Below, piece by piece: positions 18,700 through 27,148 of a DNA stretch of 28,180 nucleotides; position 1 is the first letter of the stretch, and every line of letters starts with the position of its first letter. The translations under genes were made by a program, and so were the position numbers. The notes beneath the pieces were generated by a model that made no database searches, had not been told where the DNA came from, and saw nothing but the letters and a program-made list of their open reading frames with translations. The DNA comes from Stentor coeruleus (Eukaryota > Ciliophora > Heterotrichea > Heterotrichida > Stentoridae). The stretch is from the NCBI GenBank assembly GCA_001970955.1, contig MPUH01000963.1:1-28180 (forward strand), read 5' to 3'.

Positions 18700-18789
18700 T
18701 ATAACTATAAAAATATTATTCTATACCTATTCACATATAATTTTATCATAAGACTCGCAATATCAGTAATTTATGATTGATAAATAAAC
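18700..18789. promoter_or_regulatory. 90-bp divergent promoter region
   Basis: Only 90 bp of AT-rich DNA separate the start codons of the B-box gene (-) and the zinc/coiled-coil gene (+). Both 5' UTRs and core promoters must fit here, so co-regulation of the pair is plausible. No motif was identified. Confidence 0.5.
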
Positions 18790-20632
18790 ATGAAAAACTC
18801 TGGCCTTACATATTACAGCTGTGAAACTACTCCAAAAACATCTCCTAAATCTTCACCTAGGGTTACAAATCCTCTAACATACTTCATTGTCCCAAAACGT
18901 ATAATAAAAGGTGAAGTAAAATCAGAAGTAAGTTCGCCTATAGACAAAAACAGAAAACTTTTAAATAAGATTTGTAATAGAGTTATAACTTCAAATGAAT
19001 CAGTTGTATCACCAGAGACTGCAGTGAAAGTTGTTAAAAAATATATACTTCCTATGTTTGAGGGTGATAAAAGAGTAAAAGCTGAGGCTGGAAGGTCTAG
19101 TGTGCAGAGTAATAGAAGGAAGTTTTCACAAGATCAAAGTACTGTTTATGGGGAATTAAAACTTAGTGTGAAATTAGCTAAAGAGCTTGAAGATATAACG
19201 GTAAAACTGGCGAAAATGGAACAGCAAATGAATGAGAAAATTCAAGACAAAGAAATTTTAGTAAAAGAAAACACATTTCTCAAACAAGAATTACAAAACA
19301 CACAAATCAATCTAGAAGTCTATCTCAATGAAAACCAAAAAATGAGAAGAGAGTTGAGCAGAATGAGTTTTTCAACAAATTTCGCTACAGGTCAATTATG
19401 TAAAATGAAAAATTTATACGAAGACATTTCAAAGCATATGGAAAGTGCTATGAAGGAACTTAACGAAGAAAGACTTTCAAATGATATCCGATTTTTATAA
19501 TAAATTATCCTTAACTCATGAAAACAAATTAAAAGCTCATACAATCCAACTTGAACACAATATTTCTATTATGAATTTAGAAAAAGAAATTATTGTAGAA
19601 AAATTTAAAGGAATGCATAATGCATTTAATAGTTTGATTGGTTCTCATAGTTTATATACAAAATCAACTGAAGAAGTAAAAATAATCTTGAATTCAGCAA
19701 AAGAGTCTTATATTTCTTATAATAAACTAAAAAAAGATACAGAAAAAATAATCTTTGAACGAGATAATTACTTATATGCTTTAATAAACCTAGAAGAATC
19801 AAAGTTTGATGTTGATATACAGAAAGAAAAACTTATAAAACTTTTTAAAGAGAAATTCTCCCAAGCTCAAAAAGATTTATTCCAAGCAAATGAAGAACGT
19901 GAGCATCTTAAAACAAAATGTTATGAACTAGACAAAAATTATCAAGACCTCCAAGAAGAGTTCAAAAAATTCAGACAAAAAGTTAAAGTCCGTTACATAT
20001 CCCTAAGCAGAAACGAAGAAAAATTCTGTAAAAACTGCCAAAAAACTTATTTTGAATCTGATAATTTTAATTGGTCCTGTAAAACTCATATAAGTAAACT
20101 TACAAGTAATATTTATTGGTGTTGTGGGCAAACAGGTAAAAAAGCACCAGGATGTAGTATTTCTAAACATTATGCTAAAGAAGAATCTGATTTTGAAGAT
20201 GAACCTGTGATTATTCCAATTGGCCAAAAGTTTTGTTCTGTATTTTATATTTAGTCATGTAAAGAAATTGGACATTCATCATTATCATGTGCTAAAGATC
20301 CAAATGTTAGAAGTAATTGGGATATTTCTGAAGAAAAACAAAGACTGATGGTTTTGAGGAAAAAAAGAAATATGGATTTGATGGAAAGAAAAACTTTACT
20401 TGAGTTTTCAGCATCTTTGGATAATAATAAGGATGAAGAGTTTCAGGATGAAGAATTTGGCGATTTGAGGAAGATGAAAAGTGATTTTACAGTTGATGAA
20501 GCTTTTAATAAAGTTAAACTTGAAATTGAACCACTTGAGGAAGAGTTGTTGGAGTCAAGAAGACCATCTAGGACAAGGAGAGGCTCTTATAAAAAAAGTC
20601 AGGAATCCCAAAGATTAAGTATAAAGCAATAA
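18790..20632 (+). CDS. Coiled-coil protein with CHORD-like and CCHC zinc modules (apparent frameshift)
   Basis: Two overlapping frames (18790-19500 and 19481-20254) and a third block (20255-20632) appear to be one gene. A 15-nt intron (20240-20254) joins the last two. The first two need a +1 shift near 19493-19500, where the sequence reads CGATTTTTATAATAAATT; no 15- or 16-nt GT-AG intron fits. Corrected by one base, the product would be about 608 residues. It has a Ser/Pro-rich N-terminus and a long coiled coil (about 120-400). A CHORD-like module follows at about 413-461: C-x2-C, C-x2-H, WCCG, then GC-x4-H. A CCHC knuckle (C-x2-C-x4-H-x4-C, about 482-495) comes next, and the tail is acidic and basic. 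Splicing creates the knuckle: its first Cys is in one exon and the rest in the next. Function is unknown. Two separate genes are possible but less likely, because the second frame lacks any 5' flank. Confidence 0.7.
20240..20254 (+). other. 15-nt spliceosomal intron
   Basis: GTATTTTATATTTAG lies between codons and contains an in-frame TAG at its end. Its removal assembles the CCHC zinc knuckle CSSCKEIGHSSLSC across the junction, which is strong evidence that it is spliced. A is at position 10. Confidence 0.9.
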
Positions 20633-21417
20633 TTAGAGTATAGATTATACTTACTCATGAAAGGTTTGATTATTATAAGATTGGATTTGCTTTTATTATT
20701 ATAGGATTGATTTAGGCTTTTTGTTTGAAATTTTAAGTTTTTTTATTAGGAATGGCTTTTAGGTTAGGAGTTTGTGGATGTTGTGGGAAATATGATTTTT
20801 TTATAGGATGATGGTAGTGATTTTTTTGGGGTAAATTTGGATTCTGTGGATATGGGTTAGAGGATTTAGATACAGTTATTGCGTTGATGAGCCTAGGGAT
20901 TTTTTTTTTAGATTAATGCAATTTTCATAGCTACTAGTCATAATTTTACAAGACGAAATATTTTAATTCATCCTAAAATACGTATTTTATTAGCAAAAAA
21001 CTCATAAGATTTTATTTGACCACATATAAAATCTTTAAATTTCTTTTACCCTACTTCATACAATATTTTTCACAAAGTATTATTTTTTTTCCACCTAAAA
21101 AAATTTTAACTTTGATCTTGTAATTAAATCAGTATTAACTATAATAATTTTAGCTAAAAATCTAAGATTACTTTTCAAACGGACCAAAAAATCGGCTGAT
21201 TTTATCATAAAAACCAAGAAAATACGTTTTTTTATAGTGCCAATAAAAAATATTATATAAGAAATACATTGTAATAATGTCATATAAAAAGCCCAAACTA
21301 GTTTTTAAAGTAAAAAACCAAATTTTTAAAGCAATTATTATATAATTTCATTCATTATTATGATATAACATAGTGAAAAAACTTGATAAAGTAGTAGGAT
21401 AATTTAGTTTCTTATAA
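20633..21417. other. Intergenic region between two plus-strand genes
   Basis: The first 300 nt are G/T-rich (3' flank of the zinc/coiled-coil gene). From about 20940 to 21417 the plus strand becomes A/C-rich and G-poor (5' flank of the mucolipin gene). A 62-codon minus-strand frame at 21095-21283 is AT-rich and looks like chance. No RNA gene or repeat was recognised. Confidence 0.6.
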
Positions 21418-23214
21418 ATGCACGTAAATGATGGAGAAGAGATGCCAATGAAGCACAAGCTATATATGACTCCTTTAGAAAAGTTTGTTAAATACGGCAA
21501 ATTTCCTTGGCCTTTAGTGATTTCCTTACTTCTTGCTTTACTTACATCTCTTCAAGTAATCCTTGTGGTCTCAACAAGTAACACCTATAGTTATCATCAG
21601 ATTGTTCTATGGAATAAAGTGTTCCTTAATCGTGATGTTCAAGGAAAAGACACTTCTATAACAAATACTTACAACATCTTCAACCTAACATACTTACAAT
21701 CCTATATGCAAGAAACAGTAAATGTAATCATAAAATAGCGATATGAGTCTATAAACCAAAACACCCTAGACAAATATACCCATACAAACAAACATAATGA
21801 TAAACCAGTTGTCCGTATGTATATCAACTATTTAAATCCTAGTAAAGCTGATGTATTTTTTCCTTAGAATCAAGGTCTACAAACAAAATATTATTTAACA
21901 AAAAACAATCTAGGACCTTTTTCCCATTACAACCCAAAAAAATTCATTGACATAGTTGAATCTTTTATGCTAGAAATGTCCCTTAGACATAATCTTGATG
22001 ATGACCTTCCAACTTCTTCAAATTGTTATGATTGGAACATATACCAAAGTTATAGTTATAAAATGCATGGCCCTATAACTGTATCTTTAGATTTTGATAG
22101 AGGTATTTGTGGGAATGGATATTGTAATATTCATACAGTTAATATATTATCTAAATACTATTGGTTAAATTTGCTAACACTTATATTAGCAAGTTTACAA
22201 TTAGTTTTAGTAACTTTTAAGATTATAAGAAGAGCACTTTTAGTTACAAAAATACAATTTAGGAATACAGTTACAGCATCTGCAGTATGGGAAAATTTGG
22301 ATTTTGAAGAAAAGATTAGATTTATTGACCTTTGGGTTATATTTACATCAATTGGAAATGTTAGTCAAATACTTGGGGCTTTGAATATTTTGGCTATTGG
22401 AGATGTTACGTTAGAAGTTAATGAAACGGTGTTAGGAATTGGGTGTTTTTGTTCTTGGATTGGGATTATTCAATATTTAAAACCACATCATCATTCTTAT
22501 ATTGTTATAGACACTTTGTCAAGAGCATTTAGTAGACTAGGTCCTTATATTTGTGGTATTTTACCTGTTTTTATTGGTTTTTGTTTTTTGGCAATGTGCT
22601 TGTTTTGGCGTACTGGGAATTATACTACAGTTGCAAATGCTATGGTAGTTAATTTTTCGATGGTTAATGGGGACAATCTTTTCCCTTTAATGATTTCGAA
22701 TATATCAGTTAATGGGCTTTTTGGACAATTGTATTGTTATGCTTATTTGCTTTTCTTTATATCGTAAGAGATATTCAGAGTTGTTCAGAATATTTTTATC
22801 GCTATTATAACAGATGGGTTTGCTTCGTTAAAAGAAAGACCTATTGACAAGACTGGGAATGAAATTGAAGGTTCAGAACTTTATGATGATAGGTCTAATA
22901 TAAGCTTGCATAGTATTATTCCGAATAAAAAAGATACTGAAAAAACTCTCGCTAGTATATAGTATTCAGGACAAAAATCATTTTTGGCTTTTAAAAAGAT
23001 CATTGGGAAACCTCATAAGGTAAAAGACAAAACTCCAAAATACCTTGAAAAACTTAATTCCTTGTATTCAGCAATTGAAAAGTCTTTAATCAAACTATTT
23101 TTACTTAGAGAGCCGGCAGAAAAAAATATTGATAAAGCTAAAATATCAAATGTAGTTGATAATTATATTGACAAAGAGCTTCCAGAAATTATAGATCATT
23201 ATGTTAAGCTTTAG
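21418..23214 (+). CDS. MCOLN: Mucolipin-type TRP cation channel (TRPML), four 15-nt introns
   Basis: Five exons (21418-21723, 21739-21852, 21868-22763, 22779-22954, 22970-23214) join to 1737 nt, 578 residues, close to human TRPML1 (580). The N-terminus MTPLEKFVKYGKFPWP aligns with the family's MSPCDKF start before helix S1 (about 33-55). The luminal/extracellular polycystin-mucolipin loop follows, with Cys pairs in SNCYDW and GICGNGYC. S2-S5 lie between about 235 and 385. The pore has FSMVNGDNLF (403-412) where TRPML1 has FSLINGDDMF. S6 continues through QLYCYAYLLFFIS into VVQNIFIAIITDGF. The cytosolic tail of about 145 residues ends in LYSAIEKSLIKLF and further helices. TRPML channels release Ca2+, Fe2+ and other cations from late endosomes and lysosomes; in ciliates they could also serve food vacuoles or cilia. 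The second filter acidic residue is Asn here. Family call is very firm. Confidence 0.93.
21724..21738 (+). other. 15-nt spliceosomal intron 1 of mucolipin gene
   Basis: GTAATCATAAAATAG falls between codons in the luminal loop, ends in an in-frame TAG and has A at position 10. Confidence 0.9.
21853..21867 (+). other. 15-nt spliceosomal intron 2 of mucolipin gene, no internal A
   Basis: GTATTTTTTCCTTAG falls between codons and contains an in-frame TAG. It is the only intron here with no A at position 10 (C instead); its only adenosines are in the 5' GTA and the 3' AG. No other GT-AG pair nearby restores the frame. Confidence 0.85.
22764..22778 (+). other. 15-nt spliceosomal intron 3 of mucolipin gene
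   Basis: GTAAGAGATATTCAG is in phase 2 within the S6 helix and contains an in-frame TAA. Removal restores the conserved S6 sequence (FFIS-VVQNIFIAIITDGF). A is at position 10. Confidence 0.92.
22955..22969 (+). other. 15-nt spliceosomal intron 4 of mucolipin gene
   Basis: GTATATAGTATTCAG is in phase 1 in the cytosolic tail and contains an in-frame TAG. A is at position 10. Confidence 0.9.
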
Positions 23215-23496
23215 ATATTAAATAAAAAACTAGAAATTTATAAACTTTCTGATGATTGTTGTCAAAATACTCATCTATCATATTTCAAAAAAAAATTCTT
23301 ATTCATTTTCTCCATATATAATCTGCATTTAAAACAATATTTCTCAACCTCAAACCCTTTAAAATCCTTCTTCATCAAATTTTAACATCAACACCCTCAA
23401 AAAAAAAACACACTGACTTCACATATCATCACAATAATTTCACCAACCAAATCCTACCAAATTTCCCAGTTAATCCAACTTCCATTCATAAAATAA

Positions 23497-24867
23497 ATGC
23501 TATCAAAGGTGTTGAAACTTCGTCAGCTAGGAAATAAACTCGCCTTATCCGAACCCTCCAGCCCAATGATAAAAACTTCAATTCCTGGTCCTCAGTCCAT
23601 ATCTTTACTAAACCAATACCAAGGAATGAGTCAAGATTTCCGTACAGTCAAATTCTTTGTTGACTACGAGTCTAGTTTTGGTAATTATCTTGCAGATGTA
23701 GATGGGAATTACTTATTAGATACAACAGGACAAGATGGGACAATTCCTTTAGGTTACAACAATCAATCCTTTTTATCAGCTTTATCAACCTCAAACTATA
23801 TGTCCAATGTTATGCATAGAGTTTCATGTAATACAATGCCAGGAGAAAATTGGCCTCATCTAATAGAAAAAACTCTACTTCCATTAGCCCCAGCAGGGTT
23901 GACTGAGGTGTTCAATTCCTGTGGCTGTAGTTCAGGGAGTACCGAGAACGCGTTGAAATCAGCAAGTATCTGGTTTTACAAGAACAAATACGGTCAAAAC
24001 TATACATCAGAGCAGTTATCTTCAGCTTTAAAAGCTAAACCTCCAGGTACACCAAATTTCGCCTTTGTCCGTTTAGTAAATTCTTACCACAGCAATTTAA
24101 TAGGCTTAGGTAAAGATACTATATACAACCCAAAGCTCAATACATTTTGGGCACCATTTCCTAGTCGAAACTACCCAGAACCTAATCCAACTGAAGAAAG
24201 TAAAGCTTTAGAAGCAACAAAAAAAATCTTTAAAGAAAACCCTAATATATGTGCAATGATCATTGAGCCTATACAATCAAAAGGAACTTATTATGCAACA
24301 GGGAAATATTATCAAGAACTTGCTAAAATAGTTAAAGAATCAGGAGCTGCATTAATAGTTGATGAATCTTTTACAGGATATGGAGGTACAGGGAAAGTAT
24401 GGGCATATGAAAATTGGGATATAAATCCTGATATATTAGTTTATGGTGGTAGGACTCAGATTTCTGGTTATTTCATGAAACCTGAATTTAGACCTCCACA
24501 AGCGTCTCAGATTTCTAATACTTGGTGTGGAGATCCTTTACGTTTAGATCAATTAAAAGCTATTAGAACTGTTGCTGAGACTCAAGATTTGTTAGCTAAA
24601 GTGAAAAATGTTGGTGACTACTTTTTTAGTCAATTAGCTAATGTTTTACATAAAAAAGAACAAGTTGCTAATCTTAGAGGAATGGGGCTACATATTGCTT
24701 TTGATTTTAAAGATAAGGAAAAAGCTTGGAAGTTTGTTGCTGATATGTTGGCTAGAGGAGTTTATGTTAATGTGGTTAATGACAAGACAGTTCAAATTAG
24801 CCCACCTTTGGTTTTTGATAAACAACATGTTGATGTGTTTGTTAAAGCGGCTGAGTCTTGCATTTAA
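23497..24867 (+). CDS. ABAT: GABA transaminase-like class III aminotransferase, catalytic Lys replaced
   Basis: A 456-residue protein with a basic, probably mitochondrial, leader (MLSKVLKLRQLGNKL). It follows the GABA-transaminase family end to end: SCGCSSGSTENALK (141-154, PLP-phosphate region), IIEPIQSKG (255-263), IVDES (287-291, with the Asp that binds the PLP ring nitrogen), GGTGKVWAYENW (296-307) and NTWCGDP (341-347). Active family members transfer the amino group of GABA to 2-oxoglutarate using PLP bound to a lysine. In that segment mammalian enzymes read TFSKKMMTGGFF; here it is VYGGRTQISGYF (315-326), so both lysines are gone and Arg319 (AGG, 24451-24453) takes the second. The VQ after the catalytic DE is also SF. 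The alignment is gapless and no 15-nt intron removes the segment. Either a pseudoenzyme or a rewired enzyme. Stop TAA; no introns seen. Confidence 0.88.
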   Translation: MLSKVLKLRQLGNKLALSEPSSPMIKTSIPGPQSISLLNQYQGMSQDFRTVKFFVDYESSFGNYLADVDGNYLLDTTGQDGTIPLGYNNQSFLSALSTSNYMSNVMHRVSCNTMPGENWPHLIEKTLLPLAPAGLTEVFNSCGCSSGSTENALKSASIWFYKNKYGQNYTSEQLSSALKAKPPGTPNFAFVRLVNSYHSNLIGLGKDTIYNPKLNTFWAPFPSRNYPEPNPTEESKALEATKKIFKENPNICAMIIEPIQSKGTYYATGKYYQELAKIVKESGAALIVDESFTGYGGTGKVWAYENWDINPDILVYGGRTQISGYFMKPEFRPPQASQISNTWCGDPLRLDQLKAIRTVAETQDLLAKVKNVGDYFFSQLANVLHKKEQVANLRGMGLHIAFDFKDKEKAWKFVADMLARGVYVNVVNDKTVQISPPLVFDKQHVDVFVKAAESCI

Positions 24868-25355
24868 TAACCTTAAGATAAGGTTTTAAGTTAGTAAATG
24901 TTGCTAAAATTGGAAGAGGGGATGAGAGAGGTTTTAATTGGAAGTTTGGGTTTTATAAAGTGTGGTTTTTTGGTTGTAAATATTCGATTTTTTATGGAAA
25001 TTTTAGAATTTAAAGGTGTTGTGAAGTTTGTGTAGGAAGTTTTTGTGTTAGGGATAGGATTATGGTTATATTTAACATTTTAACACTTTGAAAAGTTTTG
25101 GAATTGATGATTATTAGTTTATTTTGTATAGAAATAAAAGTAGGGGTAAATATAGGAAAAATTGGGGAATTTGTCACAAAAGTCTATTGTGAAAATCTAT
25201 TTAGCATATAAAATCTATAAAAGTCAATCCTAAACACAGGTAAATTTTATTATAAATAGCGAGCTAGTCCATAAAACTACTTATATATAAAAAAACTAAG
25301 CAAAAAACCTTTGGTTTTTTGATATTTACAAAAACTTGTTAAGTTAATGTGAGGA
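24868..25355. other. Convergent intergenic region
   Basis: About 280 nt of G/T-rich DNA follow the GABA-T-like gene, then A/C-richer DNA towards the 3' end of the small minus-strand gene. Apart from the hairpin at 25301-25321 (separate entry) nothing is seen. Confidence 0.6.
25301..25321. repeat. 9-bp perfect hairpin, 3-nt loop
   Basis: CAAAAAACC (25301-25309), loop TTT, GGTTTTTTG (25313-25321). It lies 35 nt beyond the stop of the small minus-strand gene, so it would fall in that gene's 3' UTR. It looks like a bacterial terminator, but in a ciliate that role is not expected. Confidence 0.7.
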
Positions 25356-25655
25356 TTAAAAAGCAATGCAGGCGCATCCTTTAGACTTGTCCTTTTTAAC
25401 TTCTAGGGGTTGATCCACATATATAAATGGTTCTACCTCAATGATCTCATACAATGGTTTCTTAACTTTATCAGGAAAGTTTACTTTTTTAATATTAGAA
25501 TTGGATACAATAGTTGTTTTGCTTTTTCTTAGATCTTTTTTATCTTTTTTGCTATTTTCAGGTTTTGGACTGCGAAGGATAGACTTAAGAGGCATTTTGA
25601 TATTCAGGCCTGAATCATCATGAGTATTTGAGAAGTCAGCCTTTTTTTCTTCCAT
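25356..25655 (-). CDS. Small protein with PP1-docking motifs and CaaX tail
   Basis: A 99-residue Lys-rich protein with no recognisable fold. Three short motifs stand out. KSILRSP (24-30) fits the SILK motif ([GS]IL[RK]) for protein phosphatase 1. KKVNF (56-60) fits the RVxF docking motif, and in known PP1 partners SILK lies N-terminal to RVxF, as here. The C-terminus is KGCACIAF: a CaaX box (CIAF) with a second Cys two residues earlier, after a Lys-rich stretch (KKDKSK), as in prenylated and palmitoylated small proteins. Between motifs is PLYEIIEVEPF (67-77), hydrophobic/acidic and possibly a further contact. If the motifs work, this is a membrane-anchored PP1 regulator. The function is inference from short motifs; the gene itself is supported by position, codon use and a G-rich 5' flank. 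Confidence 0.65.
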   Translation of the reverse strand: MEEKKADFSNTHDDSGLNIKMPLKSILRSPKPENSKKDKKDLRKSKTTIVSNSNIKKVNFPDKVKKPLYEIIEVEPFIYVDQPLEVKKDKSKGCACIAF

Positions 25656-26149
25656 ATTATTTTATTAATGCTTTAGGATATGTTTTTTAAAGCATTTATG
25701 TTTATGGCAAGTAAGATTTTATGAAATTTTAAGGGATTTAAGTATTATTTACACTTGCGATAAGTTATTCTGACTTAAGTTTTTTATTTTAATCTAAGTT
25801 TAATCAGGCATCCAATATTTTTTTTTCATCCCTTTAGTTATCTTAATTAATATAATAATAAAACTTTCTAATAAACATTAATTTCTAAATAAAATATACT
25901 CAATGATAAGCCTACTTAAGCACTTCTTCTATAATCATTCAACACTTATTATACAATATAAAATTATCCTACTCAAAAAAATAAGGTACAAGATCAGCTT
26001 ATCCTAAAGCTTATAACTCTTAAAATTACATACAAACTTAAATTTCTTCATCCTATTATACAAAAATCAACATAATAAATTTAACACCTAAACCAAAAAT
26101 TTTTTCCTATAAAATCTCCAACTATCCAAAAAACTTATTATTAAAATAA
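25656..26149. other. Intergenic region
   Basis: The first 150 nt are G/T-bearing on the plus strand (5' flank of the small minus-strand gene). From about 25800 to 26149 the strand turns A/C-rich and almost G-free, the pattern that precedes plus-strand genes elsewhere. The next intact plus-strand gene, however, begins only at 26679. No coding frame is seen in this stretch. Confidence 0.5.
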
Positions 26150-26516
26150 GCACCTCAAAACTCTAAATATCCATTATCAGCTGAAGAAGTCAAGTTAGCC
26201 AAAGCTATTAAAGGATTTTTTCAACTTGACAGTGAGATGTATTCAGGTTAGTCTGATTAATTGATATTCTTTTTTTTTATTTACTTATAATTATGAGAAA
26301 GATAACGATTACAGTAGTTGATTACCAGGTGAAAAGTTTCTATTTTAAAATCTATCAGATGCATACTATTCTGTTAGGTAGAAGAGATAGGCCACTGATG
26401 AATTTAGCTTTAAAAATAATATAAAATTATGACTTGAGGTTTTTTAATGGATATATGAAGAAAAAGCATTAAAAAAAACAATGGGATTTCTAATTGGAAG
26501 AAATAAATTCAAATAT
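26150..26516 (+). pseudogene. Possible gene relic (unidentified)
   Basis: Positions 26150-26248 read 33 codons without a stop in a coding-like composition (YPLSAEEVKLAKAIKGFFQL, then DSEMYSG), preceded by a stop and with no ATG. After a shift of frame, 26286-26516 continues with charged, protein-like sequence (LPGEKFLF, NLSDAYYSVR, ATDEFSFKNNIKL, WIYEEKALKKTMGFLIGR) broken by TGA, TAA, TAG, TAG, TGA and TAA. Each of these stops could come from CAA, CAG or CGA by one C-to-T change. The G-poor DNA before 26150 resembles a plus-strand 5' flank. The stop density in the second part is close to chance, so this is a weak call. No 15-nt intron repairs it. Confidence 0.3.
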
Positions 26517-26678
26517 TAATAAAATTTAAAATGATTACACAAGGATCATGATATTAGTTAGTTAGCTTAATAAAATTTTGGTTGAGTAAGAGTTAAGAGT
26601 AAGCTCAGAACAGACTTTAAATCATTCATTATGATTCTTTCATATATTAAAGTCAGTGGTTCCATATTTACCCTTATA

Positions 26679-27065
26679 ATGCTTAAAAGGTTTTTTGCTG
26701 AGTTGAAAGTGATTGAAGAAAGGAAAAGTTTCAAAATCTTCAAGATCCCAAGAAAAACACATAAACAAGAATTCATCAAGCTTGAAGAGTTCCAATCCAA
26801 GCCTGAGCCGATCTGTGTAGCAAATAGGCCTTTTATTTTCAATAACCCTAAAGCTGGGGATAAGAAATATTTTTGGTGTACTTGCGGACTTAGCAGAAAA
26901 CAGCCTTTTTGTGATTCATCGCATATGCAGACAGCATTCAAACCTTTATCGTTTATAATACAAGAAGATGTGAAGCAAGTCGCTTTGTGTTTGTGCAAAA
27001 AGAGTACTACAGCCCCATATTGCGATTTCAAAACCTGTGGGTGTGCTCAGGAAAATAAGAAATAA
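26679..27065 (+). CDS. CISD3: CDGSH iron-sulfur domain protein, mitochondrial CISD3 type
   Basis: I choose the ATG at 26679, giving 128 residues, because MLKRFFAELKVIEERKSFKIF looks like a mitochondrial leader. The frame is open from an earlier ATG at 26631, whose extra 16 residues are hydrophobic and less typical. The protein has the tandem CDGSH layout of CISD3/MiNT. Site 1 is canonical, C67-T-C69-x8-C78-D-S-S-H82 (WCTCGLSRKQPFCDSSH), a 3Cys-1His 2Fe-2S cluster. Site 2, C104-L-C106-x8-C115-D-F-K-T119, has Thr in place of the ligand His; C120 follows at once and C122 shortly after. Human CISD3 has CDGTH there. CISD3 acts in mitochondrial iron, sulfur and redox balance. The gene ends 83 bp from the convergent CD2BP2 gene. 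Confidence 0.88.
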   Translation: MLKRFFAELKVIEERKSFKIFKIPRKTHKQEFIKLEEFQSKPEPICVANRPFIFNNPKAGDKKYFWCTCGLSRKQPFCDSSHMQTAFKPLSFIIQEDVKQVALCLCKKSTTAPYCDFKTCGCAQENKK

Positions 27066-27148
27066 GCTTTTTTTTGAAGATAATTTCTTAATTAGTTGAC
27101 AATTATATAAAAAAAAACACAAAACTAACCAGTCTATATCATAAAAAC

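Noticed and set aside
19445-19472. 28-nt GT-AG intron that would cure the frameshift
   Set aside because: All other introns here are exactly 15 nt and this one lacks their consensus; a one-base error or frameshift is simpler.
25301-25321. Rho-independent terminator
   Set aside because: Fits by shape only; the window is eukaryotic nuclear DNA.
26879-26894. 16-nt GT-AG stretch in the CISD3-like gene
   Set aside because: It encodes the essential CTCGLS cluster residues, and removal would break the frame.
26567-27031. Minus-strand 154-codon frame opposite the CISD3-like gene
   Set aside because: Shadow of the conserved plus-strand gene; no recognisable features.
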